Under the pieces are notes generated by a model that made no database searches, was not told the origin of the DNA, and worked only from the letters and a program-made list of their open reading frames with translations. Shown one piece after another: positions 7,906 through 16,657 of a DNA stretch of 64,000 nt. How positions within the stretch are numbered: position 1 is the first letter of the stretch; the number at the start of each line of letters is the position of its first letter. The translations under genes were made by a program, and so were the position numbers. Source of the stretch: Chloroflexi bacterium UBA6622 (GTDB lineage: Bacteria > Chloroflexota > UBA11872); NCBI GenBank assembly GCA_002433065.1, contig DJHK01000028.1:144465-208464 (forward strand). Direction: 5' to 3'.

Positions 7906-9558
7906 CTAGTAAATTCCGGCCTCACTTGCAAAACCTTCTTCGGGCTTGGCTGCTACCGGTATCGGTCGATTCTCGCAAACTATAGCTTCAGTCGTTAGCG
8001 TCATCATTCCGACACTGGTCGCTGATTGAAGACAAGCAATCTCAATGGCCGCTGGGTCAATGATCCCTTTTTCTTCCATGTCCACATATTCGTTGTTAAC
8101 GGCGTCCCATCCATGCCATTCGGGAAGTTTTCGAGCACGGTTTACAACCACTGATGGGTTCACACCAGAATTTTTGGCAATCCGACGCATCGGAGCTTCG
8201 AGTGCGTCAGCGATGATTCGAGCTCCAACAGCGGCGTCCCCCGAAAGCTCATCCGCGACTTTCACAGCCGCTGTCTGAGCACGCAATAGGGAAGTACCGC
8301 CACCAGGCACGATACCCTCCCGAAGGGCCGCCTTGACAGCTCCGACAGCATCATCGGCTTTATCTTTTAGATGACGCATTTCTTGTTCTGTGACCCCACC
8401 TACCGAGATGATTCCAACTGATCCTCCCAAGCGGGCGATTCGCCGATCCAACTTTTTAACAAAATTTGGTTCCATTTCTTCTTCACGCTGGGCCCGAAGT
8501 TGATTCTGTCGATCTTGGATGTCGGCTTCACGACCAGAACCTTCAAGAACGATCGTAGCTTCTTTGTTGGCGACGACACGCTTCGAGAATCCAAGCCATT
8601 CAAGTGGGACGTCTTGCCACCTAACCCCTAAGCTGTCTGAAACGACAGTTGCACCTGTGAGTACGGCGAAGTCTTCAAGCAAATCTTTTTGCTCGTCACC
8701 GAATGATGGAGATTGGATAGCCACCACATTGAGGTGTCCACGAAGTTTGTTCTGCAAAACAAATGAGAGGGCACCGCCTTTCATGATGTTGGACGCTATG
8801 AGTAGGTTGCGGTTGTCGCTGGCTGCGACCTTGTCAAGAATGGAAATCAGCTGATCCTCGTGGACTAGATCTTGGTCAGTCAGTAACACGTGAGCGTTCT
8901 CGAGGGTCCCTTGCATTTTGTGGGTGTCATTCACGAAGTAAGGTGAAATCCAACCCTTATCCACCTGCATGCCTTCGACATAACTTGCTTCAAGCCGGAC
9001 ACCTTTTCTATGTAGGTCCACTAGCACCAGACCGTCGCGACCAACCCGACTCATGATTTCGCCAACCATTGCTCCTAGTTCTGCATCATCACCTGAGATC
9101 ATGGCCACGTGTTTAATCTCTTCAGGTGTTTCTACCCGCTTAGCCAGGTCCCGAATGTATTTAATGGCTGCGTTAGAAGCGGCTTGCAGGCCTTCTCTAA
9201 TTGCCATGGCATTAGCACCGGCTGCAATGTTGTAGAGCCCTCGATGAACGATTGCCTGCGCGAGCACGGTAGCCGTGGTCGTTCCATCTTCTGTCTGCGC
9301 ATTCGTCTTGGAGGCAGCTTCTTTCATGATCTGAATACCCAGATCATGAAGGACGTTATTTACCTTCTCAATTTCGTTAGCAACGGTGACGCCGTCATTT
9401 GTGATCTGCGGCGCACGAAGCGTCCGAGCAAAGGCGACGTTTCGGCCACGAGGCCCAAGTGTCGACCCAACGGTGTTGGCAACGATATCGATACCAGCAC
9501 GAAGGGTCTCTCGGGCCTCCTGACCGAAACGTACTTCCTTTTTCTCGGGCTTGGGCAT
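7906..9558 (-). CDS. groEL: Chaperonin GroEL (divergent)
   Basis: About 550 residues of 60-kDa chaperonin, the ATP-driven folding chamber that works with GroES. Visible motifs are TLGPRGRNV, EDGTTTATVLAQ (nucleotide-binding Asp and Thr triplet), VEGMQVDKGWISPYF and ADDAVGAVKAALREGIVPGGG with the catalytic Asp. Several positions are unusual: NAQTEDGTTT where NDVAGDGTTT is normal, QSPSFGD where KAPGFGD is normal in the apical domain, and an EAGIY C-terminus with no Gly-Gly-Met tail. The start ATG at 9558 (MPKPEKKEV) matches the family N-terminus; a TTG 12 codons upstream is less likely. It forms an operon with groES, 45 bases upstream. Confidence 0.93.
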   Translation of the reverse strand: MPKPEKKEVRFGQEARETLRAGIDIVANTVGSTLGPRGRNVAFARTLRAPQITNDGVTVANEIEKVNNVLHDLGIQIMKEAASKTNAQTEDGTTTATVLAQAIVHRGLYNIAAGANAMAIREGLQAASNAAIKYIRDLAKRVETPEEIKHVAMISGDDAELGAMVGEIMSRVGRDGLVLVDLHRKGVRLEASYVEGMQVDKGWISPYFVNDTHKMQGTLENAHVLLTDQDLVHEDQLISILDKVAASDNRNLLIASNIMKGGALSFVLQNKLRGHLNVVAIQSPSFGDEQKDLLEDFAVLTGATVVSDSLGVRWQDVPLEWLGFSKRVVANKEATIVLEGSGREADIQDRQNQLRAQREEEMEPNFVKKLDRRIARLGGSVGIISVGGVTEQEMRHLKDKADDAVGAVKAALREGIVPGGGTSLLRAQTAAVKVADELSGDAAVGARIIADALEAPMRRIAKNSGVNPSVVVNRARKLPEWHGWDAVNNEYVDMEEKGIIDPAAIEIACLQSATSVGMMTLTTEAIVCENRPIPVAAKPEEGFASEAGIY

Positions 9559-9603
9559 GTTGTGCCCAATCCCTCCGGGAAGCCGTCCAGGCAAAAGTCG
9601 GCG

Positions 9604-9894
9604 CTAGCTAATGATTGCGAGCACATCGCGCTCGCTAACGATCAGATAGTCCTCATCGTCTAGACGAATCTCGGTGCCTGCATACTTCGCGTACAGGACC
9701 TTGTCGCCCTCTTTAATCTCAAGAGCAACCGTTTTACCGTCATCAGTCACTCTGCCTGCACCTGCAGCAATTACTATGCCTTCTTGCGGTTTTTCCTTGG
9801 CTGTGTCGGGCAACACGAGACCGCTAGCAGTCGTCTGTTCCTGATCTTCTGGCTGAATCAATACGCGGTCGCCAAGCGGCTTCACCTTGGCCAT
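9604..9894 (-). CDS. groES: Co-chaperonin GroES
   Basis: 96 residues, the lid of the GroEL chamber. It opens with MAKVKPLGDRVLIQPE and has the mobile loop TTASGLVLPDTAKEKPQEG, then GDKVLYAKYAGTEI and the conserved C-terminal DDEDYLIVSERDVLAII. Start ATG at 9894 with GGAGG 8 bases upstream; an open frame extends further but lacks homology. It is first in the groESL operon, and a promoter candidate with an adjacent palindrome lies upstream. Confidence 0.95.
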   Translation of the reverse strand: MAKVKPLGDRVLIQPEDQEQTTASGLVLPDTAKEKPQEGIVIAAGAGRVTDDGKTVALEIKEGDKVLYAKYAGTEIRLDDEDYLIVSERDVLAIIS

Positions 9895-9953
9895 CCATTT
9901 TCCTCCATTACAGTCTGACGGTAGATCACTTTGTCTACGTCGTAGTCGCCAAC

Positions 9954-9976
9954 AACTGCCGAGCACGTCGACAGTT
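9954..9976. promoter_or_regulatory. Near-perfect palindrome in groESL leader, candidate operator
   Basis: The arms AACTGCCGA (9954-9962) and TCGACAGTT (9968-9976) are complementary at 8 of 9 positions, with a 5-base spacer. The site sits just downstream of the proposed groESL transcription start, between promoter and groES, where a repressor would block transcription. It does not match the CIRCE/HrcA consensus. A function as operator is inference. Confidence 0.4.
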
Positions 9977-9993
9977 AAACGCGGGGTACATAA

Positions 9994-10023
9994 ATCTTAG
10001 CCGAGCACCAGACAGCGGCTCAA
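9994..10023 (-). promoter_or_regulatory. Candidate groESL promoter
   Basis: On the minus strand TTGAGC (10018-10023), 18 bases, then TAAGAT (9994-9999). The hexamers match the sigma70 consensus at 4 of 6 (-35) and 4 of 6 (-10) positions. The predicted start is near 9987, about 90 bases before groES. Confidence 0.45.
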
Positions 10024-10176
10024 TACCAAACCAACTGTGGGTCGGCAGCCTCGATGGTACCCTAACGGAAGTGGCGTTGCATCGTTTCGTGGCGTTGGTT
10101 TTTCTGAGTGATTTGGCGGTGCCGACGTTTCGAGGTCCGGTCGTCCTATTCTCAGAGTCTTGAGAGGTCGATGCTC

Positions 10177-11376
10177 ATGTCAACGGAAACTTACGATTTG
10201 CTGCTTCGGGGTGGTCATGTTATTGACCCGGACTCCGGTTTTTCTGGTCCGGCTGATATAGCTGTTGCAGGGGGGGCAATCTCGGCTGTTGGCAGCCAAA
10301 TATCTGGAACGGCGCGTGAAACGGTGGATGTACGGGGTTCATATGTTGTGCCGGGGCTGGTTGATTTCCACGTGCACGTGTACTGGGGTTCGACTGTTTG
10401 GGGACTTGAAGCCGACAAGATAGGTGCTGCTGGCGGTACAACATCTTTTCTTGATACTGGTAGCGCTGGTGCGATTACCCTGCCAGGGTTTCGTCGATAT
10501 GTGATAGATCCGGCTCGGACGACGGTAAGAGCTCTTGTTCATATTTGTACTGCTGGCCTTGTAACGAATCTCGGCGAACTACGTGATCCCAGGTATCTGG
10601 ATGTTGAAGGCACCGTGCGTGCTATTGAGGCCAATCGGGATATTGCTCTAGGGGTCAAGATTAGGTATTCAGATGTGATTGTTGGGGAAGGTGAACAAGC
10701 GCGCGCAGCTTTACTGGCGGCGCTTGAGGCGGCGGAGCGATCCGGAACTTGGCTTATGGTTCATATTGGTCGAACCCCGGAACCAATCGCAGATGTTCTG
10801 CAATTGCTCAGGCCCGGTGACGTTGTTACTCATAGCTATACGCCGCTCGCTGGTGGCGTCGTTGACGATCATTCCCTGCTCGTTTCACCTGCGGCTATCG
10901 AAGCGCGGGCAGCAGGTGTCCAGTTTGATATAGGTCATGGTAAGAGTAGTTTTGGTTGGGCAACGGCCGAAGCAGCGCTTGCGGCTGGGTTTGCTCCTGA
11001 TTTCATTAGTTCAGATCTGCATCGTGGTTGTGTGAATGGTCCGGCATTTGATTTGCCGTCTGTAATGACAAAGTTCTTGATGCTTGGGATGCCTATAGAA
11101 GAGATTGTTATGCGGTGTACAAGCATGCCGGCACGAAAAATGGGGCTTGATGCTGGCACGCTTCGTGTTGGATCTCCGGCAGATATTGCGGTTCTGGCGA
11201 TCGATGAAGAGCCAGTTAGTTTTGTCGATTGCACGGGGGAATCTCGGGTGTGCAACCGTCGGCTATCGGCTAGCCATACGTATTGTTCCGGCGTGCGATT
11301 AGACCCAGAAATTCTTGGTGTGACAGAGGACCTGCCGGTCGAGATTTCCTCTCGTCCAATGGGAAGTGGATCTTGA
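10177..11376 (+). CDS. Metal-dependent amidohydrolase, dihydroorotase/deacetylase-like
   Basis: 399 residues of the amidohydrolase superfamily (cyclic amidase/dihydroorotase group). Metal ligands appear in order: VDFHVHVYWG (HxH), GVKIRYSD with the lysine that is probably carbamylated, MVHIGRTPE, VTHSYTP and ISSDLH with the catalytic Asp. The N-terminal LLLRGGHVIDPD and C-terminal GSPADIAVLAIDEE form the usual beta-sandwich. Start ATG at 10177 has GAGAGG 9 bases upstream; the ATG at 10171 is too close to it. The substrate is probably a cyclic amide or N-acyl compound. It diverges from groESL and converges on a small gene 8 bases past its stop. Confidence 0.83.
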   Translation: MSTETYDLLLRGGHVIDPDSGFSGPADIAVAGGAISAVGSQISGTARETVDVRGSYVVPGLVDFHVHVYWGSTVWGLEADKIGAAGGTTSFLDTGSAGAITLPGFRRYVIDPARTTVRALVHICTAGLVTNLGELRDPRYLDVEGTVRAIEANRDIALGVKIRYSDVIVGEGEQARAALLAALEAAERSGTWLMVHIGRTPEPIADVLQLLRPGDVVTHSYTPLAGGVVDDHSLLVSPAAIEARAAGVQFDIGHGKSSFGWATAEAALAAGFAPDFISSDLHRGCVNGPAFDLPSVMTKFLMLGMPIEEIVMRCTSMPARKMGLDAGTLRVGSPADIAVLAIDEEPVSFVDCTGESRVCNRRLSASHTYCSGVRLDPEILGVTEDLPVEISSRPMGSGS

Positions 11377-11384
11377 TCGTAGTG

Positions 11385-11591
11385 CTAATCGTCGATATAT
11401 CGCGCTAATGCTGTGAAGGCGCGGGCGAGCTCCATGCCTTCGTCACGATCCATGTGGATGATCAGTCCTCGCTCGAACAGTTCGACGGTTACGGTTCCAT
11501 GAGTGGTCTCTTCAGATACTCCCACAGAATCGCTTAGATACACTTCCTGAAAGACATGTTCGTGGTCGCCGTTGTTTGGCTCGTTTGCCAC
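11385..11591 (-). CDS. Hypothetical small acidic protein
   Basis: 68 residues, not recognised. It is acidic and soluble, with a likely beta-hairpin (GTVTVELFERGLIIHMD) followed by an amphipathic helix (GMELARAFTALARYIDD). The start GTG at 11591 has GGAGA 9 bases upstream, which supports a real gene. It is convergent with the amidohydrolase, with a gap of only 8 bases. Confidence 0.6.
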   Translation of the reverse strand: MANEPNNGDHEHVFQEVYLSDSVGVSEETTHGTVTVELFERGLIIHMDRDEGMELARAFTALARYIDD

Positions 11592-11785
11592 TTGTTTGAT
11601 TCTCCTGCAGAGGTGAGATGTTCTGGCTACGAGTGTACTTATGCTTTCAGCCGAACGCTTTTATTCGGAGCGCCTAACAGTTGGTTGCCTCAGAATCGTT
11701 AAGTGTGGGTACTTTAGGAGGTTGTTAGGTGCGCTTGTCGGGCAGGCGTCGGGGGTATACGTCCGGATGCAAAGAGCTTGTCAGA

Positions 11786-13039
11786 CTATGACTGGATATA
11801 TGGGATTGTGAATGGGCCTCTGGGGAGCACGCATGTCCTGTTTTTGGGTTCGGACAGTTCACTCATGCGCTCATTTATGTTTGTGCATGGGACACAGTGA
11901 GCAGACCGGATTTCATTTTCACTAAGACCGTCCGTATAGAGATGGATGGTTGCATGCGATAGCACGCGACCAAATATTTGGTTTTGCCATTGGTCGCTCC
12001 TGGTATGTGGTGTCGCGGCGATGGTTTTAACCATGGCGGCTGCAGAGTTGTTTTCTTTCAAGATATGGGCAAAATCCCCGTGCCCGATGCCATCACGGCA
12101 TTCTGCTGCCATGACAATGTGCCCGCCTGATTTCACGATTTGATTGGCTGCATCCATACCCTTAACAGCCTGATAAAGATTTAAGTCGAGCGGATGCCCT
12201 CCATTTGTCGTTACGACTACGTCGTAGGGTTGTTCGACTGGTTGCATGGCGGCTTTCAGCACTTCCTGGCAGCCCTGTTGGTGGGAGGCTTCCAGATTTC
12301 CCGCGAAGATTCCTGATATCGATCCGTCAGCAGTAATCGAGACGTTCAGATTAAAATCACAACCAGCCATCAATGCTGCTTCGAGTTGTTCCTGGTGAAC
12401 AGGATTTCCGGTCAGCGTGCCCCAGCGAGCGTTTGGATGGCTGATCATTGAAAAATCGTGGTTGTTGAGAATGCTATTTTCACCGGCTATCCCAGGCATT
12501 ACCAGTTTGGGGCCGCCGCTGAATCCGGCAAAAAAGTGCGGTTCAATCAATCCAAGTGTGATTCGAAGGTCCGCATCCAGGTAGCGCTGATTTACGATTA
12601 CTGGACGACCAGAAGATGTCGTTCCTATATCGCGAAGGCATGTTGGGTCACGTGCATCATGGTTGATGATTCGAAGTCGTTTGCGTATGTCGGGTCCGAG
12701 CATCCGATCGAGCTCGGCTTCTCGTGTGGCTCGGTGAAGGCCGGTGGCCACCAGTATTTCCACACGGTCTTCCGTGTTTGGTCCAAGTTCAGGTAATACT
12801 GCTTCGAGCATTAACTTGTTGGGGGATGGTCTCGTGCTGTCAGGTATAACGATGACAACTGAGTCTTTGCCCTGTGCAAGCGTTCGGAGCGGTGGACTTT
12901 TGATCGGTTGACGTAATGTTCGACGTAGTTCTGATAGTGGGTCACTAATCTTTGGGGGATCGTGTGGCTCAATAACATCGACCGAGCCTGGAGGGTCAAT
13001 CGTCAGGCGGTCTTCACCATACGCTAACGTTAAGGCCAT
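11786..13039 (-). CDS. LarA-type nickel-pincer racemase family protein
   Basis: About 417 residues of the lactate racemase LarA/DUF2088 family, which uses a nickel-pincer nucleotide cofactor to racemise or epimerise 2-hydroxy acids. Catalytic landmarks line up with LarA: DSTRP, ATGLHR, EPHFFAGFSGGPKLVMPG (His and the cofactor-binding Lys) and SHPNARWG. The start ATG at 13039 (MALTLAYG) fits the family; an open frame reaches 13063. No larB, larC or larE cofactor genes are present in this window. The substrate cannot be read from sequence; many homologues act on other hydroxy acids. Confidence 0.82.
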   Translation of the reverse strand: MALTLAYGEDRLTIDPPGSVDVIEPHDPPKISDPLSELRRTLRQPIKSPPLRTLAQGKDSVVIVIPDSTRPSPNKLMLEAVLPELGPNTEDRVEILVATGLHRATREAELDRMLGPDIRKRLRIINHDARDPTCLRDIGTTSSGRPVIVNQRYLDADLRITLGLIEPHFFAGFSGGPKLVMPGIAGENSILNNHDFSMISHPNARWGTLTGNPVHQEQLEAALMAGCDFNLNVSITADGSISGIFAGNLEASHQQGCQEVLKAAMQPVEQPYDVVVTTNGGHPLDLNLYQAVKGMDAANQIVKSGGHIVMAAECRDGIGHGDFAHILKENNSAAAMVKTIAATPHTRSDQWQNQIFGRVLSHATIHLYTDGLSENEIRSAHCVPCTNINERMSELSEPKNRTCVLPRGPFTIPYIQS

Positions 13040-13229
13040 ATAGATACAGGTCACAAAATGCACGCGGTACTGTGAAGTTTAAGGGAAAAGCGTTTCAGGG
13101 CCTATTCTCGTGTTAACATAATCGCCCTTTTCCGGTGACGCACAAATCCGTTAGGTGTGGCTGTGTGAGGCACGGCAAGCACGATTTTTTATAGGGCGGA
13201 ACCGAAACGCTTCTGGAAAGTTTTATCTA

Positions 13230-14096
13230 ATGATGGATGTGACGATTGATGAATTTGTTCGTCATTTAGACGACGAACGGGGCTTGGCTGCAAATACTCT
13301 TGCTGCATATAGGAGTGACCTTCTTCAGTTTGAAGAATTCGTTCGAGGCAGTCGCTATCAAGGATGGGATGTCCCGCCCAAGCTAGTCCGTGAATTTATG
13401 TCTGACTTGGTTAATCGAGAATATCGGCAGGCATCTCAGGCCCGCAAGTTGGCGGCTGTGAAGGCCCTATATAAATACTTGAAGACGAACAATAAGGTAG
13501 TAAATGATCCAACCACTGGCCTGGGAGGCTCGCCTGTTGCTAAGCGTCGCCCTCAGGTGATCTCTACATCTGATGTTGAGCGGTTACTTGAACAGGCTGC
13601 TGATCCATCAACGCCAGAGGAAATGCGGGATCGTGCAATGCTTGAGACCTTGTATGCGACTGGTTTACGTGTGTCTGAGCTTGTTGCTCTGGATCTTGAG
13701 GCTATAGACGCTGGTTTTCAGCGAATAAGCTTAGATAAGTCCACTAGTCGGTCTAGAACCGTTCCACTTAACGAACGCGCAGGGGAAGCGCTGCGCGTAT
13801 ACATTGATGATGGTCGGACAAAGTTACCTAGACAGACAGATGAGCCGGCCGTGTTCCTAAATCACAGGGGTAAACGTCTCACGCGCCAAGGTTTCTGGCT
13901 CATTGTTAAGGCGTACGCGAGTCGTGCTCGTATTGAGAAGCCAATTACTCCGCACACGCTTCGCCATTCGTTTGCAACGCATCGTTTGCAGGGCGAGGGC
14001 AATGTACGTGAGATACAGGAATTGCTAGGCCACGCTAGTTCTTCAAGCACTAAGGTTTATGAAGAGTTGGCCCGGGAGGCAAGAGAGGCTGTCTGA
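13230..14096 (+). CDS. xerD: Tyrosine site-specific recombinase, XerC/XerD type
   Basis: 288 residues. The N-terminal SAM-like core-binding domain spans about 5-88 (FVRHLDDERGLAANTLAAYRSDL) and the catalytic domain about 108-288. Active-site residues are Arg147 (ATGLRVSEL), Lys170, His242-x-x-Arg245 (HTLRHSFATH), His268 (LLGHAS) and Tyr277 (TKVYEEL). The length and the absence of nearby mobile-element genes suggest the chromosome-dimer resolvase rather than an integrase. It cannot be assigned to XerC or XerD with certainty. Start ATG at 13230 has GGAAAG 9 bases upstream. Confidence 0.88.
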   Translation: MMDVTIDEFVRHLDDERGLAANTLAAYRSDLLQFEEFVRGSRYQGWDVPPKLVREFMSDLVNREYRQASQARKLAAVKALYKYLKTNNKVVNDPTTGLGGSPVAKRRPQVISTSDVERLLEQAADPSTPEEMRDRAMLETLYATGLRVSELVALDLEAIDAGFQRISLDKSTSRSRTVPLNERAGEALRVYIDDGRTKLPRQTDEPAVFLNHRGKRLTRQGFWLIVKAYASRARIEKPITPHTLRHSFATHRLQGEGNVREIQELLGHASSSSTKVYEELAREAREAV

Positions 14097-14230
14097 ACGT
14101 TGGGGTGAAAAAGTTGGGTAACTTTGGATTTGGGGAAGGTAATTTAATTTTCCAGAAATATCCTCAAAAACAACGGTCGTGATTCTGGTTAGCAATCTAT
14201 CTCTATCTAAAGTGGCTGCAGGTGGGCTCC

Positions 14231-15778
14231 TCAGATCCAGCCAAACCCGTAAAGTCGAGCTCGTTTGATATAAAAACGGACTGCGGCGTAGTCAGCTGGG
14301 CACACGTCTCCGCCTAGCCAGCGTAATGTCTGAGCCTTGGATTCTCCCTGCCAGATTTGATAGTCGGACCTTGCAAAGCCTTTTATAGGTTTACCCTCAG
14401 AATCAATGAGTTCGGCTGAAAGTTCTCCCTCGCCGACGGTTGACGTAACCGCGTTCACGCTAAGGCGCTTGCCTCCAGCGGGCAACAGAAACGACGTTAA
14501 AGAGGCTTCGTGTGGACCTCCGGCTGCGGATACAGCAGCCCAGTACCGGTCTTTCTCCCAGCTTGCTCGACAAAGCGAGGCATGGAATGGGTAAATAGTG
14601 TTGGTGCTTGAATAAGGGTCGCCATGTAGGCCTTCAGAAGCTGCGTAGTACACATACATTCGGTCTTTGTCTTCCACCAGTTCACGAGTCGCCCAAAGCA
14701 TGCCGCCTCCATAGTCGCCCAGACGGCGTACTGGAACAGCTGGCTCTCGAGAAGGGCGGCTCCAGGTTCTACCATTGGGGCTTCCGGCTAGCTGTAAATC
14801 AGTCGTCTGAGCGAGGTTGTGGTAAACGGTGAGGACGCCAAGGAATCCTTCGGTAACTCGTCCCAGACAAAGTTCCATAAATTGCAAGTCTTGAGGATCG
14901 CGCCAGTCCGGTTGGACAATCGTTTCGAGGGGGCTCCATACGGAGCCGTCGGGGCTGGTGCGGCGGGCAAGAACTCGCCGTCCATCAGTGAAAATGTCGT
15001 ACGGCACGAATCCGCCCGGCTGTATTGGTTCACCTATTTTGCTGTATAACGTATACGTGCCGTCTTCCATCTGATGGAAGAGCGCGTTATCGGCTGCGTT
15101 GTCTGGTCGGTCGTACGGCGTGATCATACGTTCGCCCGGGACTGCGGTTACGATAATTGGACCCTCGGTGGCGATCCAATGGATCCCGTCTGCGGACCAG
15201 TAGCGGTAAATCCCATACGGATGCTGCTCAGTGCCAGGCTCGAGCGGGATATCGCCAATTTGTCTTGGTGATCCCTCAGGCCGACCAGGAGATCGCAGGA
15301 TGAACATCTCATAGCGACGATTCTTTTCGGCTTCTGGATGGATGATGACTGATGCATACATGCAGGTCCCACCAGAATCGAAGTCAAGCAGGATGTTGGT
15401 CTTGGGGTGTCCAGGCCGGGCAACTACGTCTAAAAGTGGACGCTCCCAGTTCACGCCGTCCGCAGAGACTGCGTACGTCAAACATCGACTCGCCTCGAAG
15501 TCGCCTAGATCCTCTTTAGTTGAGATGTTCCATATTTTCCACAGTCCGTCGATTGGGTCACGCAATACGGTTCCGTGGGCAAAAAATGCTCCAGAGTCCC
15601 AGGGGAAGTTTGGCTCGACTAGCGGGTTTTGAGGGTCGAGCTCGGCTGGTTCAAGGCGCCATGCGATTCCTCGATGTTCGGCGATGTCCGTTTCGAGAAT
15701 CATCGAAAGGCAATTTGTCCGTACCAGTGGACCTCCAACGCTGATTCCCACTAGTTCCTCCAAAATTCGTGCAGCCAA
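14231..15778 (-). CDS. Large protein with glycosidase-like five-bladed propeller features
   Basis: 515 residues, no secure family. Repeated motifs such as LTYAVSADGVNWERPLL, GIYRYWSADGIHWIATEG, ARRTSPDGSVWSPLE and LAGSPNGRTWSRPSRE are blade hallmarks (S-x-D-G-x-x-W) seen in GH32/GH43/GH130-like and sialidase-like beta-propellers. The C-terminal 100 residues (RLSVNAVTSTVGEGELSAEL onward) look like a beta-sandwich. No signal peptide is evident, so it may be cytoplasmic. It might act on a carbohydrate, but I do not claim a catalytic activity. It lies 49 bases upstream of a GT2 glycosyltransferase on the same strand. Confidence 0.6.
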   Translation of the reverse strand: MAARILEELVGISVGGPLVRTNCLSMILETDIAEHRGIAWRLEPAELDPQNPLVEPNFPWDSGAFFAHGTVLRDPIDGLWKIWNISTKEDLGDFEASRCLTYAVSADGVNWERPLLDVVARPGHPKTNILLDFDSGGTCMYASVIIHPEAEKNRRYEMFILRSPGRPEGSPRQIGDIPLEPGTEQHPYGIYRYWSADGIHWIATEGPIIVTAVPGERMITPYDRPDNAADNALFHQMEDGTYTLYSKIGEPIQPGGFVPYDIFTDGRRVLARRTSPDGSVWSPLETIVQPDWRDPQDLQFMELCLGRVTEGFLGVLTVYHNLAQTTDLQLAGSPNGRTWSRPSREPAVPVRRLGDYGGGMLWATRELVEDKDRMYVYYAASEGLHGDPYSSTNTIYPFHASLCRASWEKDRYWAAVSAAGGPHEASLTSFLLPAGGKRLSVNAVTSTVGEGELSAELIDSEGKPIKGFARSDYQIWQGESKAQTLRWLGGDVCPADYAAVRFYIKRARLYGFGWI

Positions 15779-15827
15779 TGATAGTGGCGGGATGGGTGTG
15801 ATTTGTGATGCTATCAGCTGAGCCCCA

Positions 15828-16580
15828 TTAGCTCAGACGCAAACGTAGCAGGTGTATGAAGAAACGTAGACCTTCCGCGATAGATGCTTTGCTTGCGGCA
15901 CGTAATCGACGATCAAACGTGTATGGCACATCTACAACTATTGTTCCTTGTTCCCGAACCAGGCATTCAAGAAGAATTTTGAAGCCTACTGGTTGCAGGT
16001 GAGATGTCGTAATAAGGACCCGACGGCATGCAAAAAATCCGCTCAAGGGATCTGTTGTTTTTCGAGCGGGTGGCAATAGCACCTGTGCTAGTCGTGACGC
16101 TCCCGAGCTTACAAGTTGTCGCCATCGATTGTTTAGGCCCAGTTCGTGACCGCCGGTGGTATACCGACTCGCAACCGCAAAATCTGCGCCTTCGTTTATG
16201 GCTGCGACTAAACGGGGAGCAATTGCGGGAGGGTGCTGCAGGTCGCCATCCATAACGATTACGATTTCTTCTCTAACCTTCTTAAGGGCGTCGACTACGG
16301 CTTGGGCGAGGCCGCGGCGTGTCGAACTGTGTTGGATGTCAACGCACGGATAGGATTTCATTAAAGTCTTGATTTCCTCTGTTGTGCCGTCGGTACTGTC
16401 GTCAGCGAAAAAAATCCGAACCTGTGTTTTTCCGAAGGCGCGGATCGTTTGTTCGATGATCGGTGCTATGTTGCCCTGTTCGTTAAATGTGGGCACGATC
16501 ACGGTAATGGAGGGCGTGGCGGTAACCGTCATACGAGGAAGGGCATTGCACGCGTTTGTTGGGCGAATCGAGCCTAGCAT
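15828..16580 (-). CDS. Glycosyltransferase family 2, dolichol-phosphate mannosyltransferase-like
   Basis: 250 residues (or 234 if translation begins at the ATG at 16532). GT-A fold motifs are ITVIVPTFNEQGNIAPII, FADDSTDGT and MDGDLQHPP with the DxD-like metal site, followed by RYTTGGHELG and DPLSGFFACRR. This is the polyprenyl-phosphate sugar transferase subgroup (DPM1/GtrB-like), which loads a sugar onto a lipid phosphate carrier at the inner membrane face. There are no C-terminal membrane helices. Neither start has a strong ribosome site. Confidence 0.82.
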   Translation of the reverse strand: MLGSIRPTNACNALPRMTVTATPSITVIVPTFNEQGNIAPIIEQTIRAFGKTQVRIFFADDSTDGTTEEIKTLMKSYPCVDIQHSSTRRGLAQAVVDALKKVREEIVIVMDGDLQHPPAIAPRLVAAINEGADFAVASRYTTGGHELGLNNRWRQLVSSGASRLAQVLLPPARKTTDPLSGFFACRRVLITTSHLQPVGFKILLECLVREQGTIVVDVPYTFDRRLRAASKASIAEGLRFFIHLLRLRLS

Positions 16581-16657
16581 TAACGGAGGAAGTGTTTTCG
16601 TTAGAGGTGGGTTGAATCGTCTCGCCTCAATAAAGTATTAAGGGGAGTTCAAGACCT

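Noticed and set aside
9109..9663. Plus-strand open frame of 184 residues opposite groEL
   Set aside because: Antisense to groEL/groES; no domain or ribosome site.
9895..10080. CIRCE element upstream of groES
   Set aside because: I looked for TTAGCACTC-N9-GAGTGCTAA and found only partial resemblance, so I report the different palindrome at 9954-9976 instead.
14105..14125. AAAGTT/AACTTT hairpin after the recombinase gene
   Set aside because: Only six A/T-rich pairs and no T-tract; too weak to call a terminator.
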